A DNA stretch of 64,000 bases, taken from Mermis nigrescens. Lineage: Eukaryota; Nematoda; Enoplea; Mermithida; Mermithidae. Shown one piece after another: positions 1-11,515 of the stretch. The stretch spans positions 1,031,001 through 1,095,000 of the forward strand of contig JAVLUZ010000339.1 in assembly GCA_036768485.1 (NCBI GenBank), in the 5' to 3' direction. Numbering within the stretch: the stretch's first letter is position 1; every line of letters begins with the position of its first letter. The position numbers and the translations under genes are program-made. The notes below the pieces were generated by a model. That model ran no database searches, was not told the origin of the DNA, and saw only the letters and a program-made list of their open reading frames with translations.

Positions 1-290
1 GAACGCAAATATAAATTAGAGCGCAAAAATGTTGTTAACATCGCAAATTTAAGTGGAAGACTCTGAGTCAGATTATGAATCGGTTCCACCTGACCCGATC
101 AGCGCAATAAGCGCCTACTGCACCAATTAATCATCCGAATCGCATAAAATAACAATCCTACTCTGCGCCAAGCCGATCCTACTAATACAAAACCACCTAC
201 ATTTTGTGAACGCCTGTTACTACCATTCAGAAAAAGCCAAAATGCTAACACCTGCGCATTTACTCGCTGAGCAAGCGTGCAGATGACGAA

Positions 291-1490
291 TTGCATAAAA
301 TTCGCATTGCATTGAATGACTTAACGAAAAAATATCGTGACGAATTTTTTCTTGTAAACGATGTACTTTTTTGTCAATTCCAACCCAAGCGTTCACCAAC
401 TGTCGTTCATCAAATAGTCATACCCAAATCTTTGCATCGTTTTATATTAACTGAATTTCATGACTCTATTTTTGGACTCATTTTTCATCGCACAAAATCT
501 TGCCTGCCATACAAATGCGTTATTGGTGGCGTGCATGGAAAATGTGATTGTGGTGTAGGAATTGTGATGTGTGCTTACAACATAAGGTCGCATTAAATTC
601 CATCCGTTCCGTTGCAACCAATCGAAGTATCCGCGCCCTTTGAACTTATTCGTGTGATTGTTTTGCATATGCCGCGTCTCCCTCCAGAAACGACAAATTG
701 TAGTTTTTATGGATTATTTTACAAAATACGTGGAAGCTTTTGCTGTTTCTGACATAAAAGCATAACAATTGCAAATTTATTATTATGAGAAATTATACGC
801 ATTTATGGAGTTCCCAAGAAATTTTTGACAGATCAGGGTCAAACTTTCCATCTACCTAATTTCGGAAGTTGTAAACTATTAAATGTTCAAAAAATATTTA
901 CAACCCCATATCACCCCAGTGTGATGGGTTGGTGGAACGTTAATCGTACTTTGATTGATGGTTTGTCTAAGCTGAGCGCGCGTTCCCAGTATGATTGGGA
1001 GCAATATCTACCTTTTGCGTTATTTGCGTACCGCGCGACTCCACAATCATCAACTAATATATCTCCTTTTGAAATGCTTTATGGTCGCAATTAAGCATTT
1101 CCACTTGACCCTTTACTCATAAATGACTTCGTGATAAATCCGAATTTACCATCTGTTGCGGAAAAATACGTCATTGATTTGAAGCTGACTTTGCAAGATC
1201 TACATGAAATTGCGTCTCAAATTTAGCGCAAGCGCGTAAGCAGCAAAAATCGCAATATGACAAGTCCGTAATGCACACAAATTTTAATCTCTCGGATATA
1301 GTCTACCTTAACAATACCTCAGTAATTCAACCCAAAATCGGTAAACTATCATCCAAGCGTGTTGATCCATATCGAATTATTGATTTACCTACTCCTGAAA
1401 CTGCAAAAATCGCATATGTCTATAATCCTCTCATCACTCATCTCGTTCACAGGAATAGACTTCTGCCTGAGCCTAAACTTTCCTTATTCT
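291..1490 (+). pseudogene. Ty3/gypsy-type retrotransposon integrase, decayed
   Basis: Fragments of a retroelement integrase lie in order on the plus strand but in several frames. At 291-490 is a zinc-binding-like segment (LHRFILTEFHDS followed by HRTKS). Around 700-770 one frame reads MDYFTKYVEAFAVSD, typical of the start of the catalytic core. At 825-1094 come TDQGQTF, TTPYHPS and FALFAYRATPQSS..SPFEMLYGR, the classic Ty3/gypsy core block. It then meets a stop at about 1095. At 1271-1490 is a C-terminal piece (LSDIVYLNN..KRVDPYRI..HRNRLLPEP). The integrase would insert retroelement cDNA into host DNA, but frameshifts and stops rule out function. No protease, reverse transcriptase or LTR was found, and the left part probably lies outside the window. 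Class assignment is confident from the core motifs. Confidence 0.82.
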
Positions 1491-3293
1491 GATTTGATTG
1501 TGGAAAAACATGCATACGTTCCTGGCGATTTTGTGTTGATTCGTATTACAGCCCTCGCTGCCGTGACAATCGCCATTTTGAGGTTACCCGGGCTGGGAAC
1601 AAAAAGCTTGGGACTGCGCACCTATCGTTTTATTGACAACTCTCAAAACTGTTTGTTTGATACGTATAAATGTTTCGCACATGACCAACGGCTGCCTGGG
1701 TTCCCAAGCAAGAGCATTTATAGGAGGGCGCTGGTCGCCAATGCAATTTGAGGGGCGTGATCCATCCCTAGATGAGTTTTGTTGCTTTATTCAATATGGC
1801 GTTGACGGGGACAAATTTCACTGGATACTGCAAATGACCATAGTCGTGTTGGCGGTACAGAGGCACTCACCCATAAAAAATGATAAAACATACAACCAAC
1901 ACATATACAAATGTAATAAAATGTATTAACGACTTCAAAGAGCTCTAGTGCGGAGAACAGATTTGATAGATTTCCTTTAACATGCTAAAGGCGCAAAAGA
2001 TAATTTCTATCCATATTCGTCACCACCAATCAAGGAGTCTTTTGGAGACATTTTGTTCGTCCAACTAACCAAACGCACGACCAGTGGCACATTCTTGAGA
2101 ATACGATTCTGAACGTTAATGACCAAAGGCAGGCTATAAGACCTGGGATTAACTTTAATGACAACGTCCCACTATCAGGACCTACTTGGCCCATTAGATA
2201 CGCTCGTCCAGTTGCGGCGAAGACGGTCATGTTCTGTTGGGACCTTGCAATTTCCTGACCTCCATTTGAGCCTGCCAGTTGCTCAAAACGCGTTTACCAA
2301 ACGTATATGGTTTAATTGTAATTTCACAGATCGACTTGTGTATTTTTACGTATAGTTCTTTTGAGAGGCTTTGGCAATTTCTGACGTTGAAAATTCTACA
2401 ATAAACTGAAAGATCCGTTGGTCTGTAGTCCCCCATCGACATTCAGCCCCTGGCGAGAAACGTTACTCGTTTGTTTCAAGTATCACAAGCATTTTTACGC
2501 CTTTAAAGTAGCAGCTGAGTTTTTTACTGATACGTGTGGGTCTACAACCTGAATGTTTGGGCCGAGCATTAGGTTTACCTGTTCAGACCAGCATTGTCTT
2601 CCAGCGATGGACCTTCGATAGCTATCGATGTCTTCATAATGACAGAAGTTCTAGAATAATCAACGTATTGACGATGAAAAGCCTATGCCGATTTTGTTAA
2701 AGGCGAATGAACCGCGTTGACTAGCGGCCTGAAAGCTAAGCGCGCCTGCCATTGTTATTAAAACAGCCACCGAGTTAATTGATAACGCTTGTTCAGATGA
2801 TTTGGTTCTGATGGGCGGAGGATTCTCCTGATTGAGGACTTTTGTAGTTCAAACTCAACATAGCCATTATTTCCTACATTGCCTCAGTAACGGAGGCGTT
2901 GACTACTTTGTAATGTGTTCCGATAATCTGACACAAGTTCAGGGTTTGCCAGGCGTTTAGCAACTGGTTTTAATTTGATCGACCGTAAATTAAAATTTGA
3001 GTTTCCGAAGGCCGCAAAATTCTTCTTGTCAACAGTAAAAAATGTTAAGTTTTCATGATAAATTTTTCTCTTATTTTTTATTGTCAGAAATCCAGAAATA
3101 CATAGGCTAAACTAAACTAGCGAAAATTGAAAAAAATAGTGTTACCATACAGAAAGTCTTACTGTTCTATATTTTATTATGTATAACCCAAATTTTCATG
3201 TAAAAGATGGGAAATGGCTCGGGGACCGCTTGTACACGTAAGGGACCTGTGATAACACAGGCACCAATAAACAAGCAGGATAATTAACCTTTT
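1491..3293. other. No defined gene; one unassigned coding-like tract
   Basis: I recognise no gene or repeat boundary here. At about 2010-2250 the plus strand reads as one open stretch of about 75 codons (RHFVRPTNQTHDQWHILENTILN, then GINFNDNVPLSGPTWPIRYARP). Its composition is protein-like but I match it to no family. It may be more retroelement debris, because it follows the integrase on the same strand. The rest is AT-rich non-coding DNA. Confidence 0.3.
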
Positions 3294-3297
3294 AGTG

Positions 3298-4954
3298 GAC
3301 AACGTTCCCAATCGGGAACATATTTTCAAATTTTGTTGCAAAACAACTACCATCTAATTTAAATAAGACTTGTTTTGGATGAGAAACAAGATGTTTGCCT
3401 ATCCTGTGAGAGCGATTTCAAAACTTAATTATGAGTAAGTGCTATGCTATACTGTCTTAAGTTAAACAAAAATAGCAAAAGTTTGTCATGTTTAGAAATT
3501 TGCATATTGTCAATCGACATACAAATTTTTTGAGCCAAATGTCATGCAGTCATGTTTGCAGAGGTTTTCTGATCATTTTGGTATGTTATTCATTTTTATT
3601 TAGTTGTTCATCAAAAGTTATGGTTAAATTTATATTGATGTTCCCGTTTGGGAACGTTGGCTCCTAGGAGTGCAAAAATATTCAATTCCTGGAAAGAGAA
3701 CAAAATCTATGGGGCAGCATATGTAACCTCGGCTATGCTCTTTAGTGACCTCGCATGCATTCCTTCAATTTTCTAGAGCTCCACAAGCATTCTGGTATGA
3801 CTCCAATGCACATATTCAAAATATTAAATGCAGGTTTATGGGATTCTTTACTTGATTCTATGTGTTACGATTACACAACAATGTAGCTCTTGATTTCTAG
3901 CGGTTTTTAGGCAAAAATTCAAGTGTTTCTGTAAATAATTTTAGGTGCTTTTGCAGAAATTACCTGCTCTACCTTACTTTGCTTTATTTTTTTACTATAA
4001 CTTACAGAGCCATGAATCTTTAGAGGCTTAGAGACAAATTTTCTTGAATTCATGCACAATATCATGTGTTTTTGATCTGTAGAACTTGCACTGTACTTTA
4101 TCAAACTTTATATAACTACTGATTTCTAACATTTTTTAATAGCTCAGAAGCATGCTAGCAACATAACTAAACTTTGAGTGTAAGTTTATTGGACTATCGA
4201 TAACAACTGCGGATAGGTAAATGTCCGAATGAGTAAACGTATGATATTATGACTTACTTTTATTCACTGTAAAATTTTACTTTTTGAAAATTGAATGAAA
4301 TTGCCAAATTGACTATATTACACCCTGACTTCCTGTTATTTCCCGAATCTTGATTCATGGCTTCTAATTTTTAGTATACCGAAATACGTCGATGCAGTGT
4401 AAATAGCTCTGAGATCACGGGCATTAGTTCAACAGCGTAGAAATGAGAAAACCAATAAATTTTGAAAAATCCAGAAAAAAACGAAAATACAGATTACAGC
4501 TCAATAATAGTTTTTTACTCATCTTAGCTAGACATTATTTAATGTTATCTAGAAAGCAAGCAAATCTAACAAAAAACAAATATAAAGTTACGGTGTCTAC
4601 TGAAAGTTTCTTGGTTTTCTGAGGTTTAAGGTTCCCATAAGGTTTCAAATACTCAAAACCACACCCTTGTAGGCTCTCTATTTGACAATTTGACAGTTTA
4701 GATTACTTGTGTTATCAATGTTTGTAGCAGATCGCTTTAATCTTATATGTTTTGCAAAACATAACAGAACATGAAATTTGGCAAAAATGTTCCCCAAGAA
4801 GCCAACGTTCCCAAATGGGAACATATGAACAACATGATAGAGAGGAGAGCTTTTGCTCTGGTTTTTTGCATACAGTCTTACATTTTACAGATTTGAAACA
4901 TATTAAGATTGCATTGCTGTAGCACATCTGCTTCATAGAGCGGACTCTAAAAGG
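3298..4954. mobile_element. Non-autonomous piggyBac-like element
   Basis: The ends are TTAA (3294-3297), CCTTTTAGTGGAC, then the interior, then GTCCTCTAAAAGG-like sequence (GGACTCTAAAAGG) and TTAA (4955-4958). TTAA target duplications plus a short terminal repeat beginning CC are the signature of the piggyBac superfamily. Just inside each end is a palindrome of the form AACGTTCCCAA..GGGAACAT (about 3301-3321 and about 4805-4825), and a third copy sits internally near 3640. These repeats are plausible transposase-binding sites. The 1657-bp interior is AT-rich and contains no transposase that I can recognise, so movement would need an enzyme from elsewhere. Terminal identity is only 8 bp, so the superfamily call rests mainly on TTAA plus the paired subterminal palindromes. 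Confidence 0.7.
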
Positions 4955-5058
4955 TTAAGATAATACGAAAATTAGGGTCCGGATTCGGATAAATTGAAAT
5001 AAAGGATATGTTTTATCACTAATAGACAGGGCTGTCTTGAAGGAGCGCGGCCGCCCAC

Positions 5059-5318
5059 CACACATGGGCGTGGGGGGATCTGGGGGGTCTGGACCCCCCA
5101 GAAACCAAAAGACCCCACCAGAAATCAAAAGACCCCCAGAAATCAATTTTTGAAAATTTTTTTCGTTTTTTTTTCGCAATTTTTTGATGCCAATGGATAG
5201 TGCTTGATGAGAAACGTCGAAAAATGGTGTTTTTATCGCCATATCACCATTTTTAAGGCCATTTTTTGATCTTCAAAAAATCTTGGACCCCCCAGAATTT
5301 TCTTGCTGCCCACGTATG
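5059..5318 (-). mobile_element. Family A hAT-type MITE, copy 1
   Basis: Family A is a 240-270 bp element with imperfect terminal repeats, CATACGTGGGCGG at one end and CACACCTGGGCG at the other. The body contains AAGGTCAAAAAATGGCC, a segment on GTTTCTCATCGAGCACTATCC, and CCCCCAGAA blocks. This copy has a perfect 8-bp duplication CCGCCCAC (5051-5058 and 5319-5326). An 8-bp duplication and termini beginning CA fit a non-autonomous hAT-type element. It encodes no protein. The open frames across family A copies exist because the repeat happens to lack stops. Confidence 0.9.
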
Positions 5319-5326
5319 CCGCCCAC

Positions 5327-5993
5327 ATGGCTGAAAAAATTTTTTAAAGTAACTTTATGACTGGAGTTAGAAAAATTGTATCTCTTAGCTCGAAAATCTT
5401 CGAAGTTCGATTTTCCAGCGCTTCGCGTAGAAGGGTCAGCCAGGTCTTAAAGAGTAGGTCAATTGAAGCTTTTCAAACAAAATGGCCTTGAAAATGAATA
5501 GCTTCCATGTTTATATAGACAGCATAAAAAACTCCGTTATTTCGCAGCTTCTGGTACTTTAAGCTTATCGCATAAAATTTTGAATTTTGCCTTATTTTTC
5601 TTATGGAACTGAATCGAACCCCAAACCAAGCAATCCTGGTCGTCCCCACTTAACTCTATTGGCAGTTTTAAATAATTAAGCAAAGCTTTCAAGAAAAATA
5701 TTTATCGTCGAAGATCTACAAGATGTGCGAATGAAAAAAATGTTAATCACGCTTGTTTAACTTGAAATACAACTATACAAAACTACGACATAAGAGATAG
5801 ATTTCTTAAGATATCTGTAAAGACGAAATCTGATTTTATTGCACAACTTGTGCCTTATGCAGTCAATTCACTTTAAAAGAATACAGCTCAAACACTGGCA
5901 GCAGCCGATTTCTGGGAGTCTGGATGGTGTAAGACTGGCTAAAATTCCAAAATTCAATCTTGGGGTCTACCGGATTCTCGGTAGGCTCTATCC
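5327..5993. other. Unannotated spacer
   Basis: AT-rich sequence with no supportable gene. A fragment near 5420 (CAGCGCTTCGCGTAG) resembles the dispersed GGCGC-GAA-GCGCC palindrome in a degenerate form. No element borders could be placed. Confidence 0.4.
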
Positions 5994-6223
5994 CTACCTG
6001 GGCGAGGGGGTTTGGGGTATGCATCCCCCAGAAACAAAAAATACCCCCCCAGAATTCAATTTTTGAAATCTTTTTTTTTGCAATTTTTTGATGCCAATGG
6101 ACAGTGCTCGATGAGAAACGTTGAAAGATAGTGTTCTTTTCCGCCATACCACCATTTTTGAGGACATTTTTTGACCTTTGAAAAAATCCAGCACCTCCAG
6201 AAGTTTGTTTCCGCCCACTTATG
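5994..6223 (-). mobile_element. Family A MITE, copy 2
   Basis: The full family A body is recognisable in reverse orientation, running from TACCTGGGCG to CGCCCACTTATG. The flanking octamers CTCTATCC and GTCTATGC match at 6 of 8 positions, consistent with an older insertion whose duplication has mutated. Confidence 0.8.
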
Positions 6224-6786
6224 GTCTATGCCCCAAAGTTCACGTGTGATGCAGCTCAAGACAATACGTATTTCACTACAAGATAACTTTTTCCCTAGTC
6301 CCCTCCTTTTTAAGTCCTTAATGATGCGTAATTCCAAGTATATTCGTCCTTTTTGTTCCGTTGGAGCATTTTTCTTTGCAAGTATCAATATATACAGCCT
6401 GATACATATTTATCTACATTACTATTATTTATTTAATTAAGTATAATTTATTTCTTAATAAGCTTATCTTTCTATCAAATTATTTATAACTCGCATCAAA
6501 ATCCATTTTTCGTTCTACTAATTAATTAATTCCTTTGTTTATAATTTATTTTTTATACTAAAATCTAAATCATGTAAAAATTGACTTACAGGACTATTTT
6601 ATCAGAGTCAATCGTATGAAAACGATAGAAATGCTGAAACAACAAAGTAAAAATGATGCAAATAAAAATTTATAAAAAGCAGCGCGGCAAAATTATTCTT
6701 GAGATGATAATGAACAGCAACGAAGCAGAAAGCGCGTAAAAACACATATTTACATAACAAGCAATAAAAAATGGGACATATGTACG
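6224..6786. other. AT-rich spacer, nothing recognised
   Basis: Highly AT-rich DNA with runs such as TAATTAATTAATT. No coding potential and no repeat boundary could be supported. Confidence 0.4.
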
Positions 6787-7581
6787 CAGGGGCGTAACAA
6801 CCAGCCGTGGGCGGGTGGGAGGTCCGCCCCCGAAATAAAAAAATAGTTTTATTTTTCACAAGGGTCCCCCAGAGGAAAAAATTAAAAATTCTCGAAGTCC
6901 TACTAAAAGGACAGCCAAAATGCTTTTCTAGCAAATTTTTGAACTACTAAACTCAATATTATCCGGCGCTTCACGCCGTATTTCATATTACTATCTTATT
7001 TCTTACCTTAGAAGCCCAGATTTGACTTAAACATAGCGAACATGTCAAAAATTTTCGGAGCTTCGCGCCGATTTATTATTTTCTTCATTAGTTTCCTTTG
7101 CAAAACCGCAAAATTAAATGCAAAGACAAGTATTTCGAAATGAGTCAAGCTTTAGCTTTATATTGAGAGATAAGTCGCACAGATAGGTGGGCGGCACCAA
7201 AGTTCTGGGGGGTGCAAGATTTTTTTCAAAAGTCAAAAAATGGCCTTAAAAATAGTAATATGGCGCAAAAACACCATTTTTCAACGGTTCTCATCGAGCA
7301 CTATCCAATCGGCCTCAAAGAATTGCGAAAAAAACAAAAATTTCAAAAATTGAATTCTAGGGGGTATTGTGATTTCTGAGGGTTGCATACCCCTCAAACC
7401 CCTTTCACGCCCAGGTATGGTCGTACAGATAGCTTAAAGGATAGATTCTTGATATCCAAGTTTGAAATCAAGCAAGAAAATTTTCTTGCGCCATTATTTT
7501 CGCGTATCTCCTGACTGTTCTCGACACATAGAACTTCAAAAATTTCGCCCCCCCCAAAATAAAATCCTGCTTACGCCCCTG
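6787..7581. mobile_element. Family B element with a nested family A copy
   Basis: Family B elements start CAGGCCCGTATCCAGG or CAGGGGCGTAAC and end with CCCCCCGAAATAAAATCC and the reverse complement of the start. Here the ends are CAGGGGCGTAACAACCAG and ATCCTGCTTACGCCCCTG. The left flank TATGTACG recurs on the right within TATATATGTACG, which suggests an 8-bp target duplication altered by TA slippage. The interior carries the family's GGCGC..GCGCC palindromes near 6964 and 7057. A family A copy (7182-7419) is inserted in it. No coding capacity. Confidence 0.75.
7182..7419 (+). mobile_element. Family A MITE, copy 3, nested in family B
   Basis: Runs from GATAGGTGGGCGG to GCCCAGGTATG, flanked by GTCGCACA and GTCGTACA (7 of 8 match). 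Its position inside a family B element shows that this family A insertion is the younger event. Confidence 0.87.
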
Positions 7582-8060
7582 TATATATGTACGTATAAAT
7601 AAGTCGATCGTGCATACACAAAGTTGAATGGCGAGGAATGAAATAGAAAGTCGAATCAGATTCATCGCATCCATCGTCTACATAAAGATTTCTACTGGTC
7701 TAAAAAAGGACGAATAAATTTTGTTATCATTAAAATAGTAATTTTAATGAACATTACATGATTCTTTTCGACCGCTGCGAGATCGAAATCACCAGAATCG
7801 GGCACGTGGTAAAAAGTAGGTCATGTATATATTTTCAAGGAGTAGTAAGGTGGTTAAAGAGTAATACTTTTAATATAATTGACAAAAGAAATTTTAGAAA
7901 AAAATTATAAAATTTATAAAAATAAAAAAATAAAAAGAGCTAAAAAGCAAAAAAAAAACTAAAACTGGTTTCACGAGTCTGAAATCTCTCAGGAGATTAT
8001 GTCAACCCTACTGGACATAAAATGTCGTTCAGCAAGTAATGAGGAGAATCTGAATTCGAG
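7582..8060. other. Spacer downstream of the 8.1-8.65 kb exon-like block
   Basis: AT-rich DNA with poly(A)-like runs. On the minus strand this would lie 3' of the exon-like block. No clear poly(A) signal, gene or repeat was identified. Confidence 0.35.
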
Positions 8061-8654
8061 CTAACCTTTAGATTCATAGTAATACTCGAGAAACGCTTCA
8101 AACGAAAGCATGCAAATAATCTCATTTCCTATTGTTGAAAATGGCCGCCAATTGGCTAACTTTGGACGAATCGGACGCCGAGGACGACAAAGTAGGCGGA
8201 GCTTTGACGTCGCGTAGATTTCGCCGTCGTCGTTAGCCTTCGCTCGTTCATTCGACACATCGCAATACGAATCGTCGTTGGAAACGCAATTTTTGTTGAA
8301 TTTTATGCCATAAGCCCCGCCCGTTTGTGGCCCAGGCTGTTTGACCTTTGACCCCTTTGCGGTAGTGGACGCCGTCCCTCGCAACGCGCCCTTGTTTTGC
8401 TTGGCGGGCGGAGGAGGCGGAGCTCGATCGGGCCGACCGTTCTGATTGGACGCCGCGTTATCCGGCGACCAACCAGAATCTTCCAGCCTAATCGTCGTCT
8501 CCGAGTCGGTCTGGGCGCGTTTTAGCTTGGAAATAGGATTGGAAGACGAGCTTACTGTAGACACGACTGTCAGCGAAGGCGCTTTTACGGTCGGCTCGCC
8601 GCCTATGATTGGATTCACCGGATGCGATATGGTTTTGGGCCTAAAACGTAGCAT
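8061..8654 (-). CDS. Exon-like coding block, unidentified protein, possible frameshift
   Basis: This block is visibly richer in G+C than its surroundings and stays open for 197 codons. The predicted product is low-complexity and hydrophilic: Ser/Thr-rich at residues 25-45, then LEDSGWSPDNAASNQ, a proline run APPPPPAKQ at about 78-86, and a Lys-rich stretch. This is typical of a disordered region in a regulatory or cytoskeletal protein, but I do not recognise the family. After about residue 145 the frame turns unconvincing (LRLLCRPRRPIRPK). A neighbouring frame over the same bases (about 8110-8215) reads KAPPTLSSSASDSSKVSQLAAIFNNRK, which looks more protein-like. So a one-base indel near 8200-8235, real or a sequence error, is likely. 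The first Met may not be the true start. A family A element begins 22 bp upstream and may have disrupted the 5' part. It could be a live exon or a pseudogene. Confidence 0.45.
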   Translation of the reverse strand: MLRFRPKTISHPVNPIIGGEPTVKAPSLTVVSTVSSSSNPISKLKRAQTDSETTIRLEDSGWSPDNAASNQNGRPDRAPPPPPAKQNKGALRGTASTTAKGSKVKQPGPQTGGAYGIKFNKNCVSNDDSYCDVSNERAKANDDGEIYATSKLRLLCRPRRPIRPKLANWRPFSTIGNEIICMLSFEAFLEYYYESKG

Positions 8655-8676
8655 TCCGTTCCAGACGTGTAGAAGC

Positions 8677-8915
8677 CATACTTGGGCGTGGGAGGGGGGG
8701 ATCGGGGTGCACCCCCCCCCGAGAAACTAAAGTACCCCCCAGAATTCAATTTTTGAAATTTTTGTTTTTTTCGCAAATTCTAGTTGCATGCCAATGAATA
8801 GTGCTCGGTGAGAAACGTTAAAAAAATTGTGTTTTTTCGCTCATACCAGCATTTCAAGGCCATTTTTTTGAAAAATCTTGCAACCCCTAGAATTTTTGCG
8901 CGCTGCCCAACTATG
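8677..8915 (-). mobile_element. Family A MITE, copy 4
   Basis: Runs from CATACTTGGGCGTG to GCCCAACTATG. The flanks GTAGAAGC (8669-8676) and GTAGCAGC (8916-8923) match at 7 of 8. It lies directly 5' of the minus-strand exon-like block, so it may separate that block from its upstream sequence. Confidence 0.87.
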
Positions 8916-8923
8916 GTAGCAGC

Positions 8924-9464
8924 CCAAAATGTTTTACCTAATTATTTATTTTAATTTTATTTATTCAAGTTGTTTTATTTTATTAAAAGTTGATTTAATT
9001 TTATTTAATTCAAAACTATTTCAAAATATCAACCAACGGGAAAAAATATCAAAAATGATCTTAAAGCGCAAGTTTTTTGCAAAAAGGAGGCGGAACATCG
9101 GAGTTCTGGGAAAAGATAAAATTTTTAAAGTACCTCTTTGCGTACTCAAAAAAGGTGAACATGCGTCAGAAACCTAATTTTTCGGCATTTTAGACGGTGC
9201 TCAATCTTCTTAGAGCAGGAAAAAAATTAATAAAAAATATCAGAAAAATTTGATTAAATTATAATAAATATAGTCAAGAAATGAAAAACTGGAGCGAAGC
9301 GCCGAAAAATATGACACTTTTGGCAAACCAGGTGGCTAAAAATCGCTATGCCAGTTTTGAGATCACTTTGGCTAAAAAATGTTTAATTTTTGACCCCATC
9401 AGAAGGGCTGACCGCCCCAGATCGGCCATGCTGTGCATCTATGCTTGTCATCTCATGAAAACTC
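8924..9464. other. AT-rich stretch and start of dispersed repeats
   Basis: The first part (8930-9060) is very AT-rich. From about 9060 onward, sequence such as GGAGCGAAGCGCCGAAAAAT and TTTGACCCC..AGATCGGCCATGCTG belongs to a dispersed repeat seen again near 14.5, 19.2 and 25.5 kb. No gene. Confidence 0.5.
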
Positions 9465-9894
9465 CATGCTGAATCACTGTAGAACCTCAGAATTCTATTT
9501 TTTGTAAGACTTTCGGTGATTTGACCCATCCTGACCTCACTGAACTTTGGTGCTGTACATATAATGATACAGATCACCCATGCCCATGTGTTGTGGAACT
9601 GTGTAGGGGACCGACATGCTAATAAGGGTTAAGGGGTCAATAAGACCTAACCAGGATGGAAAAAATTGGAAATTCTGTGGCGAACAAAGGCAAATTGCTG
9701 GTCAAAAATGCATAATTATAAATTTTCCTTAAAAGCGCTATTGACCAGATATTGTGTAATGAGGTAGTTTTAACGTTATTCCAGCCTTTATTCCAGTCTT
9801 CGAGGTCATTTCGGCCAAGAAAAGCACATCTTTAGACCTTTCCGCCCCCAAATCGGCCATGCTGTGCATCCATGGAGGTCGGAGCATAGATGGG

Positions 9895-10127
9895 CGGCAC
9901 CAAACTTCTGGTGGGGGGGTTCAAGAATTTTTCAAAGGTCAAAAAATGGCCTTAAAAATGGTGGTATAGCGAGAAAAAAACATTTTCAACGTTTCTCATC
10001 GAGCACTATCCATTACATCGAAAAAATGCGGAAAAAACAGAAAACTTTCCAAAAATTGAATTCTGGAGGGTATTTTGGATTCTGTGAGTGCATATGTACC
10101 CATAAAACCCCCTCACGCCCAGGTATG
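9895..10127 (+). mobile_element. Family A MITE, copy 5
   Basis: Runs from CATAGATGGGCGGC to GCCCAGGTATG, flanked by GGTCGGAG and GGTCATAG (6 of 8 match). The same insertion, internally deleted, is present in segment X copy 2 (19243-19427), so it predates the X duplication. Confidence 0.85.
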
Positions 10128-10471
10128 GGTCATAGTTAGTGATGTAAAAGATCATCTGGATCTGATCTTTTTATTCAAATTCAGGTCCAGATCCAGATGA
10201 ACTGGATCTGGTTATTTTCTGATCTGGATCTGCCAGAAAATCAAAACCGATCTTTGTCTGGATCTGTTTAGTAAAGTTATATCTGGTTAAACAGATCAGA
10301 AAGTTATTTTTGCGCAATGGTATTCTTTCTGTATTACGATTTACTGTAGGTAGGTTATCTAAGTAAGTAGTTGTAGCCTTACATGCACGTTGGGGTGGAG
10401 ATTTGCTGGGGGTTTTGACCCCCCCCAGATCCGTGCTGACCCCCCAAGAATAGCCAAAAAGTGCCACTGAC

Positions 10472-10740
10472 CATACGTGGGCAGCAAGAAAATTCTGGGG
10501 GTTGCAAGATTTTTCGAAGGTCAAAAAATGGCTTTAAAACTGGTGGTATAGCAAAAAAACACCATATTTCGACGTTTCTCATCGAGAACTAGCCATTGGC
10601 ATAGAAAAATTGCGAAAAAAACGAAAAAAATTTTCAGAAATTGAATTCTGGGGGATATTTTGAATTCTAAGGGGGGGGGTATTTTGGTTTCTCACGGAGG
10701 GGGAGGTGCATACCCCCCAGACTCCCCACGCCCAGTTGTG
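10472..10740 (+). mobile_element. Family A MITE, copy 6, nested in hAT
   Basis: Full-length copy from CATACGTGGGCAGC to GCCCAGTTGTG. The flanks CCACTGAC and CCGCTAAC match at 6 of 8. It sits between the left end of the hAT element and its transposase relic. Confidence 0.82.
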
Positions 10741-10925
10741 CCGCTAACCTCCCATAATTTATTGGTTTAAGAAAAATTTTTAAAGCTCTGCAGAAAAGTA
10801 ACTTAAGTGATAAAAATGTATTGAAAGGTTGTTTTTTTCACATAAATGATCATCAGAATTGACCTTTGAGAGACTCTTTGGCCTAAAAATAGGAAAATTT
10901 TAAATTTTTTCGAAAAAATTTCCTG

Positions 10926-11153
10926 TTGAAAAAGTTGTTTCAGTGGATGCGCGACATCGAGAAACGTCTAAAAACAAAAAAACAGCTATTATCTACGCGT
11001 CTCAGACGACGCGTGACGTCATCGACGCTAGAACATGAATACGTTGAAAGGGCCTTTTCGGCCGCAGGATTGTCGTGTTTGGGACGTCGGAACAGATTGA
11101 AATATACCAATTTAAAAATAATATTTTATGAAAATGAACCAACATTTAATTGA
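10926..11153 (+). pseudogene. hAT transposase C-terminal dimerisation domain, relic
   Basis: The 75-residue open frame contains EYVERAFSAAGLSCLGRRNRLKYTNLK..FYENEP. This matches the hAT family C-terminal dimerisation region, usually written ERxFSxAGxxxxxRRxxLxxxxxxxLxFLxxN. In an intact transposase, several hundred upstream residues would carry the zinc finger and the RNase H-like catalytic core. Those are missing here, and the sequence upstream is a family A insertion. The relic ends with a stop close to the usual C-terminus, and it lies inside the TIR-bounded element at 10137-11954 in the expected place. Confidence 0.85.
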
Positions 11154-11515
11154 AATTTGAATTATTTGTTGATTAAAATTGTTGTTGATGTCTGTGTGGC
11201 AGAAAGGAACTTTCAAACAGTACAATAAGTATTCATAAGTGATTAATGTTTTAGCACCAGTGTTTGAAAGAATTGCATTCGTAATTTGGATTAATGTAGC
11301 TTCTGTAAAGAGCAGACTACACTATCTTTTGGTTGACTCATGCTCATTTGTAAAAGTCTAAACTTGCGACCTTTTACCTTTTAGACAATTTTTACTGATA
11401 TCATATTTGTAAACGCTCTAAAATGCAAATTTTCCTCGGCTCTTCCCCAGACCCCTCTGGGGGGCTGTTATATCAGCACCACCACCCGAGACCCCCAATC
11501 CATCTTAGTTCGGAC

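Noticed and set aside
1..290. LTR or reverse transcriptase upstream of the integrase relic
   Set aside because: The first 290 bases show no recognisable reverse transcriptase motif or LTR boundary. The rest of the retroelement is presumably outside the window or lost.
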